Origin: Chlamydomonas reinhardtii
Taxonomy: Eukaryota; Chlorophyta; Chlorophyceae; Chlamydomonadales; Chlamydomonadaceae
Assembly (NCBI RefSeq): GCF_000002595.2
Contig: NC_057017.1
Coordinates: forward strand, 1,402,477 to 1,466,476
Direction: 5' to 3'
Length of the DNA stretch: 64,000 nt
In this document: in pieces, positions 55,319 through 64,000 of the stretch
Layout: every line of letters begins with the position of its first letter
Numbering within the stretch: position 1 is the stretch's first letter
Notes under the pieces: generated by a model
Databases searched by the model: none
Seen by the model: the letters and a program-made list of their open reading frames with translations, nothing else
Told to the model about the DNA's origin: nothing
Translations under genes and position numbers: made by a program

Positions 55319-58093
55319 CTAAGAATTGAACATGTCCTGGATGTCCTTGTCCAGCTTCTTGACGTCGCTGCGGAAGAGAAGACAAGGGCAAGTATTTCAG
55401 ATAGGCGCAGGCGCTGAGACCGTAGCAATCATCCCATGTCCATCAGGGGACCACACAGCCGGCCCGCGTGCTTTGGCGGCCCCGGGGTGTTGCTCAAGAT
55501 ACCCCGGCTAGTACACAGGCAGTGCACGCCCTCCCATAACCAGTGCACTTGATGGAGCTCGCCACGCATCATGCCCCGCCCTAGTACCGTATTACGGCAT
55601 ACGCTATACGAAAGGTTGCGTAACTCTTATATGCGGTACTCACTTGAGCACCTGGCCCAGGTCGGTCTGCTTCGTGAGCACCTCAAAGAACTCGTTGTAG
55701 CCCACCACACCGTCACCGTTGCGGTCCATCAGCTGTGGGGGCAAAGGAGCAAGAGTGGCCATCGCAAGGACAGATACAGCACGTCGCAAGGCATGAATGC
55801 CATTAGGGCTGCGCTTCGCAGCCGCTTAGATGCCCTACAGGGTGCATGGGGCTGATAAGGCCACAATGTGTCGTGTGCCCGGCCCAGTCACGCCAGTCCC
55901 CCAACCAAAATGGGTCCCCCGGGGCTGAGCCCCGGGGTGACATCTTGGCGTCAAACCGCAGTGCTACGGCATAAGCGCCCAAGATCTACGGTACTTCCAC
56001 TATGATCCGACAGCCAATGAACCCTTTGCCAACCGAGTCCGCTGCAGCATACAGTATGCTAGGAGAACGCCTATCAACGCGTCGTTTCTCCCAGGGCGCG
56101 TGTCCTGCCTCACCTCCATGAACTCGTCGATCTCGGCCCCCGTGAGCATGTTGCCCACGTCGCCCATGGCCTGCCGCAGCTCCTGTGAGTTGTAAACAAT
56201 GATGTCCAGGAGGTTGCTGGTTGGTGACAGTGGCGCAGCGCTAAAGGGTGTGTACGCGGTGCAGCTAGCGAACGAACGGGCGTGCGTCCAACAGCGACTG
56301 ACAGACCAGCGACACGGCCCCTGAGCTGTGCAGCCACCCTTTTGCTGCGGGCCCGCCCAGCACAGCCTTGTATGTCGCTGGCCTCAACGCGCACCTGCCC
56401 AGAGATCTCGCCTGCAAGCAAGCCGAAACGGATTGACAGCATCACGACCAGTGGCCAAGTCGACAACATACGGTATGCATATGCTGCTTGTACCCGTTCG
56501 CTACCAGAGCTAGCCCGCCACCAGCAGGCCCGCGCGCTCACCGTTGCCGTCTTTGTCAAAGAACATGAACGCGCGCTTGAGGATAGCGTCTTCATCCTTT
56601 TCGTCGTCCTTCATCTCCATCCTGAAAGGCCCGGTTCAACGTTGCGAACAAGGGGAGCATGCGCAAGGCCAAGGCGTCATAAAAAAGCAATCGCAGTGAG
56701 CCATTCCATGGTGTGAGCCTTTCCCAAGACATGGACAACGGAGCGGTGTCCCGGGTGTTCAACCGCACTTGAACGGCAGTACAACCACAGTTCAAACTGG
56801 CATCATCTTAACACTGAGCTCGCCCTCAAAAGCCTACTAAAAGCCTGCGTGCGCGCCGTGTCGCGCCGCGCGCTCACCACACGAAGACGGCCTGCGCCGG
56901 CGTGATGAGGTCGCTCGTGAGCTTGAGGTAGCGCAGCTCCGCATGCAGTGCGTCCTCCGTGGCGCTCTGTGCGGCGCGGCACAGCGTTGCAGCATTCATT
57001 ATCAAATCAGGTGGCACAACGGAGTTCCACACTGTGTGTGTTACATGTGTATTACATGCAAACAGAATAGAGGGCGAGTGGTGGTGTGGCTGCCGTGCCG
57101 ACCAGGCTTCGCGGCGACACGCCATCACCGTCCAACCCATGAGCCTACGGGCCTGCCTTTACGGTATTCGCGAAACCTCTGTAGGGCATCAGCCACACCT
57201 GAACACGTCTTTGCGTCCGCAGCATTCCAGCGTAACAAGCCGCACTCGGCCACTCACCACTCCCATGATGAAGAGGAAGGCCACCAGGTCTCCGCGGTCC
57301 ATGGTGGCCTTGTTGAACAACTTGAACTCCACGGCATCCGGCGCGATCTTATCCATTTCCGTTTTGCCATGCTCTGGCTCGTCTTTCCCCAGCATGTGCA
57401 GCGCAGTCCTGATACGGACGAGGTCTGCAGCGTGGATAGACAGCAGAGGGGCCAGCAACAGGGGTGGATCACGTGGGTGGATCAGTACTGGCGGCAATTG
57501 GTGTAGTCACAGTGGTGGTTCAGCAGGAGTTGAAACCGTGTCGCAAGCTGCTGGCAGCTGAGGTGCATTAGTTAAATTGGGCTGACAGGTCTCAACTGCA
57601 ATTAGGGCGTGAGGGCGAACGAGCAGCGCCGTAAAGAGCATACACGGCACGGTCTGGCACGAAGCGTGGCAGGCGGGGGCAGGGCCAAAGCACCCCCGGG
57701 CGACAGCACCAGTGGCCCAACATTGAAGATTATCAGCGAGTCATGTCGAGCAGCTATGTGGAGCACCGCGAAGCAGGTTGCAGAAGTGTAAAACGGCGTG
57801 GGTATTGCCCAGCCCTCAACCACACCCAAATTAGCACCAGCACCTTCCATCCGACAAAAGCGGTAACTAATAAATAGCAGCGACCGGCTGTTGTGGCCGC
57901 CCGCCCTTGGCCACCGTCGGTGCCCGACCGTCGACGCACCTTCTGCTGTTAGCTTGTTACTACCTTCATGGTGCTCCTGTCCATCGTTTGCGAGGTCTAG
58001 TACAACGTCCCAGGTCATCTCTTTTGGCTTTGGAATGGCCTTCTTCACCTCCACTTGCCGCACCATCCTATGCCAAGCTTTTCGGTTCATCAT
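55319..58093 (-). CDS. EF-hand calcium-binding protein, paralogue 1 (229 aa)
   Basis: Exons, 5' to 3': 58093-57964, 57424-57258, 56966-56878, 56621-56542, 56411-56395, 56182-56114, 55732-55644, 55367-55319, giving 229 residues in one frame. The C-terminal half has two good EF-hand loops, DKDGNGEISGQ (split by introns) and DRNGDGVVGYNEF, so calcium sensing is likely. The N-terminal half is a helical domain without good loops (GDLVAFLFIMGV). It shares intron positions and sequence with the neighbouring gene at 59547-62442: the helix ending FIMGV/YAMGL, the splice after VW, and the ILKRAFxFFDKDGNG block. The two are therefore tandem paralogues. Exon 5 is a 17-base micro-exon encoding EISGQ. The start could also be the second ATG at 58090. 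No kinase or other enzymatic domain is attached. Confidence 0.85.
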
Positions 58094-59546
58094 TTTCGAA
58101 GTTCTCGTTGAGAGCTCGCTCGATTATAGGTGAGTTACAGGTCGGCTGAGTTTTGTCTTTTGTCGCTTCCTGGCGAGCGGAGTCTCTTGAATAGCAGACT
58201 TCGAGTTGCTCCCATGAATATGCTGCGTGCTATGGGCTGCACGGGGTGCGCAACTTGCGGCAAAGGACTTGTGAGTTGTGAGTGAGGCCTCCGATCGCGA
58301 ACTTGTGCCCGTGCAAAACCCCAGCGTGGTTAACCCGCACGTCCAATGTGGACACAGGCCAGACGGCGACTGTGCGTCGCTCCCAGTGAATTAATTTCTG
58401 ACTGACGTTTCATCTCTGCTGGATAGGCCCTTATAGCCGCCCGGACAGCTCAGACCATAACCTCGCACACGCACACGCACGCCCCAAGGGATGCCTGCCC
58501 CAGCATAGGTAGGTGTGCGATGCTGTTCCGACCAGTGCTAACGCTCCTGCGTGCCTGTATATCTTGAGGACACGCCACCACGACGCGTCTAACTGTGTGT
58601 GCAAGGGTGGCCGCTCACGCTCATTACCCCCCCCCCCCAGTACGAGTGCATGCGGTGCACTGTTCATTCGTCACCACGTCACGTCTCAAACAACCTCGCT
58701 GGCTCAAGCATAGCACACGGCTCATCCGTACAAATCAATGAATCCTGCATTTTATAAGCCAGACCGTGCACGAGGTTCCTTCAAGTCACACGCACGTCCG
58801 CGTGGCAAGGGATGCAAGGGACGGCAAAAGGTGTGCACATGTGTGCAGTCCCACCACCGTTCGCCATTGTTCGCCGCCGTTGGCCCGTCGCCATTGAGTC
58901 CGCTGCAGTCAACACTATTGTTCATGTGGTCGGTACTCCTCGCCCGCTGCCCGCGCATCGTCGCAGGCGCGTGTGGTGAGGCCCATGACAATCCGCTATG
59001 CGCACCCGTGGCGCGTCAGGTGGTTGCATCAACAAGGCTTACCTAACTTGGCAAGCGCTGATCGGCGTCCGCCAGTTAGGCATGCGCCTAGCAGCAGCGT
59101 GGGCTGGCGGAGCCACTGCATGGAGGCATGCTTGGAGGCGTGGCCCAAAGCCCATCCCGCCATGTGCATTCGGAACCACTGCCGGGAATGCACGGCGGGT
59201 GGGACGTAGGCCGCTGCCCGGTGCCTGCTGCAAGGCGGCTACCGGTCCCCGTGGCTGCTCGCAGGGCTGGCCACTCCGTCCGAGCCCGGCCCTGGCTCCA
59301 GGGCAGACGGCGCACGCAGTCCGCCGGCCGCACCAGCGTCCCCAGACCTGCAGCGCGACAGACGTCCATTGCACAGGGAGCCAGTGACTTATGCCGCGTG
59401 CATATGCTTGGGAACGTTATGCGTGGGAACGTTGCTCCAAAGTGCAAGCTACGGTTGCGCTGCTACCCTGAGACACGTCAGCTTGACTCCGTCACTCCGT
59501 CACCAGCTCCGCCGACCCGCCTGCCTATGGCCCCCCACCCTCCAAC
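58094..59546. other. Intergenic spacer between EF-hand paralogues
   Basis: It holds the promoter of the EF-hand paralogue 1 gene at its left end and the 3' UTR of paralogue 2 at its right end. Several overlapping reading frames exist but none shows protein features. A ten-base C run lies near 58627. Confidence 0.45.
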
Positions 59547-59953
59547 CTACCTGCTGTGGTTGGACCCACTGCGCTCCAGCGGCGCAGCGCCTACGCCCGG
59601 CGGTGACGACGGCGGAAGCGCCGCCCCGTCCCGCGTACTGCTGCTGCTCGGCCGCTGCAGCGCCGCCGCCATCGCCGCTGTCGTCGCCGCTGTGCCTCGC
59701 GCCTCTGCCGCTTGTGCCTCCCGCAGCGACGCCTGTCGCCGCGGCGAGCCTGGCCCTGCGCCGCCCGCACTGCCTTCGCCGCTGCCGCTGCCCCGGCCGG
59801 TGCTGGCGCCGACCGCGCCCGGCCCTATCCCCGCCGCTACGGACGGTTCCGGTATCCCCACGCCCTCGCCCTCGCTCCCGCGGTTGAGGCCTCCCTCCCG
59901 GCCGCCTTGCACAGCCGCCTCTTCTAGTTCGGGATGGTGTCGCCGGTTGAGGC

Positions 59954-59997
<44 letters not shown>

Positions 59998-62442
59998 GGG
60001 TGCGCCTGGTTCGCCGGATGCGCGAGCCCGGTGTGTGTCCCGGCGGGTGAGTGGTGGGCTGACGGCGACAGCGCCGCCGCCGCCGCTAGCAGTGTGTCGT
60101 GTGGGCTGCTGGGCCCGGCGCCCGCCAGCGGCAGGCCCGGGTCTTCATAGTGGCGGGCGTCGGCGCGCATGAGGCCGCCCGCGACACTGCAAATGAAGAA
60201 ATACGGAAGGTTAGAAGAAAGGTAATGGAGCTAGAGCGATTGCGAGCGCACGTTACACTGCACACCAGTTGAGCAACACAAACAGCTGGTGCGGAATCGC
60301 AATTGCTATCACGGCATCGTCTTGCCACATCCACATCGCTTTCCGGTCGCGATCACCCCAGCCGCTATCCTCCCCCACCCTCATCCCCTCACCTCCTGTC
60401 TCCCTCCATTGCCGTCTTGAGCTTGTGGTTGTCGCCCGACAGCTCGGGCGCCTGCGTCTTCAGCGTGGCCAGGAACTCCGTGTACTGGTGATGTGAAGGG
60501 AGGAGGGAGGGGCCGGTTAGGAGGGGCAGGAGGGGGTGGGTTGTAAACACCAGCCCAAGTTAAATTGAACCCAGTGCAACAGAGCGAGGAGGAGAGCGTG
60601 GCCTATGCTTGACAACGATGTGGCAGCGACGTAGTCCCCATCCCCGAAATGCACCGAGTCCGGGGGGGATCCACGGTGGGGAGGAAGAGTACGAGGGGAA
60701 GCGGGCGAGCACACGTTGCCGGGGGCTGCTGCTCAAGCATGCCGGCCACCCCGTGAGCTGCCGTGAGTTGCCCGAGCCGGCGCTCGGGCGCAACCCACCC
60801 CACCGTGCAGCCCTCTGCCAACGGCCCGAATCCTAGCCGAACAGCCGAACAGCTGTGGCCTACCCCGTGGCCACCACGGCCTCCCCTCCGGCCCAACATG
60901 CCCCCACGCACCCCAATCACTCCGTCGTTGTTGACATCCATGATCGCCATGAAGGCCGCGATCTCCTCCTCACTCAGCAAGTCGCCCAGCTCGTGCATCG
61001 TGGTCTTCAACTCCTGTAGGTTTGTATACGGCATCCGATGTACGTATGTGTTGGTCTAGCAGCAACGGCAGCGCTGAACACATGCCGGATACGTTGGAAG
61101 CTATGGTCCACATGTGGCGCGCGGCATTCGCGAATCATCGGCAGCCCGGCCCCGCTGCACCAACTCTGCCGCACCATTTTGTCCGCCCCCCCCTATGCGT
61201 CCGTCCCCTCCTCCCGTCCCCTTCCTCTCCTGTTCCTCCGCCACCTCCACCCCTTCCGTTTACCATGAACGGCTTTCCCCCTCTTGGCCCCTTACCATAT
61301 AGCTAGCTGCGGCCCCACCTGCACGCTGATCTCGCCGTTGCCGTCCTTGTCAAAGAACTGGAAGGCGCGTTTGAGAATCTCGTCCTCATCCGTCAGGTCC
61401 TGCAGCATGGAATACCTGCAAAGCGCACGTGCACGAATTCAAACGGCAAGGCCTTGTGAGTCTGCAGGAGTCGCTATGCGGCGCAGGCACGCAGTTGGCA
61501 GGTGGTTATACCCGGACGTTCTAACAGCGCAGTGGTGAAGTCCAGCATCAAGTTATGTGGCTCCGGATGCTAGTCTTATTGGCACTGAGTGCTCCCCTCT
61601 TACAGTCTCCTGGCGCCGCCCTCAGCCCCGTCGCCCGTGCTCACGCCTCTCCCTGATCGAAAACCAAACGAACGCCTCCAGACCGCCCCCGATCCAGGCA
61701 CTGCTGACACGCGCTGGGCACCCACCATACGTGCGCCAGCTGCCCAAACGTGAATGTCTTCTTGTGGTGCAGTTTGAAGGCGCGGACTTTGGAGTCAATG
61801 ATGTCGTCCGTGGGGTTCTGCGTGCCGGAGTGGAGCAGGGCCTAGTCGTTGAGAAAACGCAACGCAGCTTAACCATGAAGGGAGCTTCCCACAGCACGCG
61901 TTCCTGGCTGTGGAAGATTCTTTTTTCCGTACAAGCCCCTCATTTCAGCTAGAGGGTCAACGTTAAGCACGGAGGTTGCGGACCTGTTTTGTGCAGGGGC
62001 ACACGGCACGGCGGCCTGCGTGCCCCAGCTACCCAGTCCACCGCGTCGTCCAAGCCGACTCCCGCCCGGCCCCCCCCCGCCCGCCCGCTTCACAAGCTCT
62101 CACCAGGCCCATAGCATACAGAAACACGATGAAGTCCTGCTTGTTCAGCTGCTGCTTCTTGGGCTCGAGCCCTAGAATTTTGAGGGCCTTCAGGGCCGTC
62201 GCTGCGGGCAAGCGCCATTCGCACATACAGCATGGCGCTCAATCTGGGTGACTGTAGAAGGGCCCGTCCGAGTCGCAGTTCCGCGCGGCCTCTGCTCGTG
62301 TGCCCGAACCGACATTCGAGTGCCCGCTATCCTTACCTATTTGTGCCGATGTCAAATTTGAGTTTTCTAGCGTCAACTCTTCTTCGACATGATGGCCACG
62401 CTTTTTGAGGCGGTCCCTGAAGCCTCGAAAACGTCCAAACAT
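59547..62442 (-). CDS. EF-hand calcium-binding protein, paralogue 2, with poly-Gln tail (408 aa)
   Basis: Exons, 5' to 3': 62442-62337, 62201-62104, 61817-61726, 61415-61319, 61013-60912, 60484-60393, 60186-59547, giving 408 residues. The N-terminal 190 residues match paralogue 1: LNKQDFIVFLYAMGL, then ILKRAFQFFDKDGNGEISV and DVNNDGVIGYTEF as two good EF-hand loops. The last exon adds about 210 residues of disordered Gly/Ala/Ser-rich sequence with 14 consecutive Gln, absent from paralogue 1. The N-terminus (MFGRFRGFRDRLKKRG) is basic and amphipathic and could touch membranes, which is inference. The gene shares only 229 bases with the diverging fibrillin gene. Confidence 0.85.
59955..59996 (-). 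repeat. (CAG)14 coding repeat, poly-Gln
   Basis: Fourteen uninterrupted CAG codons on the minus strand (CTG on plus) encode poly-Gln in the last exon of EF-hand paralogue 2. Confidence 0.97.
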
Positions 62443-62671
62443 TCTTCAGTCGCAGTTTTGTGAGTTTGTTGGCGGAAATTCAGGATGCACGTATCGCAGC
62501 ACAACTGCTGCGCTAACAGGGCCCGGTTTTACAGAAACTCCCATGCGGTTTCTTGCCCATCGTCGCACCACACGGCCCTGCTATAATGCTCAAGCTTATG
62601 CTTACATTTATATTACACATATTCAAACTGCGTGACTGCGCCAGCATTTCATTCTGGTTTGGCACTGCACG
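62443..62671. promoter_or_regulatory. Short divergent promoter region
   Basis: 229 bases lie between the start codons of EF-hand paralogue 2 (minus) and the fibrillin gene (plus). No clear TATA box was identified. Confidence 0.4.
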
Positions 62672-64000
62672 ATGCACTTGCAACACTCACAGTCGACGGT
62701 TCGGGCTCGTGCGGGGGCCCCAGGCCGATCGGCGCGCTTGGCCGCACCAGGCTCCAGTGGAGCTCATGCATGCTCATGCGCGGCCCGGGCGCAAGCCAGT
62801 AAGGCGAACTTGGCTTCCGTTAAGGGGGAGCTGCTGCAGCTAGTCGGCAACACCTCGCGGGGAGTGAGCACCAGGTGAGCCGGCTTTGTAGGATGCTGCA
62901 GGCTCTGCTTGGACCCCTAACAAGTGGCAGTAGTGCTCTGGGTGAGGGGTGGGATGGCCGTGAGGCCCCTCCGGGGAGGCGGGGATACGGAAGTTGCAAT
63001 TGCGGGGTTGTGGCCCCAACCCACTGCATGGCGGCGCATGCTGCACGGCGATATAAGCTTCGACTAAGCCAGCCACTCTCTGAAGCAGCTGTATCAGCTT
63101 AGACAGCGCTGACGTCCCGTACACCATCCCGTACACCTTGCAGCCCGTCTGACCTGAAGGCCATCCAGGAAGCTGTGGCGGAGCTGAAGGCCGCGGGGGC
63201 CGGCGCCACCACCACGGGGCCGCAACAGTCGGGGACATGGGAGTTGGTGTGGACGTCAGAGAAGGTGGGCATCAGGGCTCAAGGGCTAGTGCAGACAGCG
63301 CGGACGCCGGGCGGAGGGAGGTTCCATGCAGCCATGTGCGTCATGCTGTGGCTTGGATGCTTGCAGGACTGATTGCAAGGAACGGACTAGACAGGCCGCA
63401 TGGCTATGCGCCCCTCCGCTCACAGGAAACGTTATTTATCTTGGAGCGGGCGCCGCTCTTTGGGACCAAGGCCGGTGACGTCTACCAGGTCATTGACATC
63501 GGCAGCGGCGGATCGGGCGGCTACCTACAAAACGTCATCACCTTCCCACCCGAGGGCTCCTTCATCGTGGACAGCTCGCTAGCGGTGGAGGGGCCACAGC
63601 GAGTAGCGTTTAGCTTCAATGCCGCCACGCTCAAGCTGCCGGGCGGTAAAAAGCTGGGCCTGCCGCCGTTTGGCAAGGGCTGGTGAGTTTGTGAAGGAGA
63701 GCGCGAGGCGAGTACCCGTGAGGCGCTTAGGACCGGGCAGGAAAGCACTACGGTATCCCGCCGCACGGATGGTAGCGGCCTCGCGGGCACCCGTCCGGGA
63801 TGGCTCAGGTGGTGTTGCGCCGCAGGGGTGTATACGCCTGGCTGTTGCGCTCAGCATGCGTGGGCAGACCGGTAAGCGGGATGGGGCTACCCGTGGGTTT
63901 GCCTATCCACGGTCATGACAAAGCCCCCAAATCCGAATGCGTTCGACTTGACAGGTTTGACAACCTGTACCTGGATGAGGAGCTGCGTGTGTCGTACGAC
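62672..64000 (+). CDS. Plastid lipid-associated protein / fibrillin (5' part)
   Basis: Fibrillins (PAP family) coat plastoglobules and thylakoid lipid in plastids. Exons seen: 62672-62874, 63144-63264, 63426-63682, and 63955 to the right edge, where the gene continues. Phases agree (2, 0, 2). The first about 43 residues are Ala/Ser/Arg-rich and look like a chloroplast transit peptide. The mature part starts near KANLASVKGELLQLVG. It then shows the family's lipocalin-like elements: SGTWELVWTSEK, YLQNVITFPP, and WFDNLYLDEELRVSYD, which is the typical last conserved block. A stretch at 63826-63871 has fair splice sites but would break the W-FDNLYLDEE junction, so I treat it as intron. Confidence 0.88.

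Noticed and set aside
55918-55945. Perfect GC palindrome (ccccggggctgagccccgggg) as a terminator or mobile-element end
   Set aside because: It lies within an intron of EF-hand paralogue 1, has no target duplication or neighbouring element that I can see, and such GC palindromes are common in this composition.
55319-62442. One single large EF-hand gene on the minus strand
   Set aside because: The upstream part ends in a clear stop (59547) after a complete EF-hand unit, and the downstream part has its own ATG and repeats the same domain order, so two tandem genes fit better.
63826-63871. Extra exon in the fibrillin gene
   Set aside because: It has fair splice sites, but including it would interrupt the conserved W-FDNLYLDEE junction and shift phase; joining 63682 to 63955 restores the family sequence.

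Overview
The window looks like nuclear DNA from a volvocine green alga (Chlamydomonas or a close relative). It is GC-rich, its genes are split into many short exons with GT-AG introns, candidate TGTAA poly(A) signals follow several stop codons, proteins carry long Ala/Gly/Gln/Ser low-complexity stretches, and axonemal and plastid gene families are present. Exons were joined by hand using splice consensus and phase. In every complete gene except the DEG protease the joined exons give an uninterrupted frame whose length is divisible by three.

Layout, left to right. (1) 1-773, minus: 5' part of a radial spoke RSP14-like armadillo protein. It sits head-to-head with a single-exon EF-hand protein (1284-1838, plus). 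(2) 2902-8321, plus: a DEG/HtrA serine protease of the plant DEG9/DEG10 type. (3) 9501-37685, plus: three tandem genes of 17, 22 and 21 exons. Each encodes a receptor-like cyclic-nucleotide phosphodiesterase: short cytoplasmic N-terminus, TM helix, extracellular CHASE-type sensor, second TM helix, signalling helix, disordered linker, class I PDE catalytic domain. (4) 39438-44663, minus: an SLC44 choline-transporter-like protein. It is head-to-head with a complex I NDUFA11/B14.7-like Tim17-family subunit (44948-46710, plus). (5) 47495-50043, plus: an unrecognised Ala-rich protein. (6) 51560-54033, plus: cytosolic ribosomal protein L35. (7) 55319-58093 and 59547-62442, minus: two tandem EF-hand paralogues. 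The second is head-to-head with a plastid lipid-associated/fibrillin gene (62672 to the right edge, plus).

The most interesting part is the phosphodiesterase array. The catalytic exons and some of their introns are nearly identical between copies, but different pairs share different pieces, which points to recent patchwork gene conversion. The CHASE sensors have diverged strongly. The arrangement suggests three receptors that read different extracellular signals and share one cyclic-nucleotide-degrading output. The ligand, the nucleotide specificity (cAMP or cGMP) and the subcellular location cannot be read from the sequence.

No tRNA, rRNA, CRISPR array, virus-like element or intact transposon was recognised. 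Non-genic DNA holds mainly simple repeats and unremarkable spacer.
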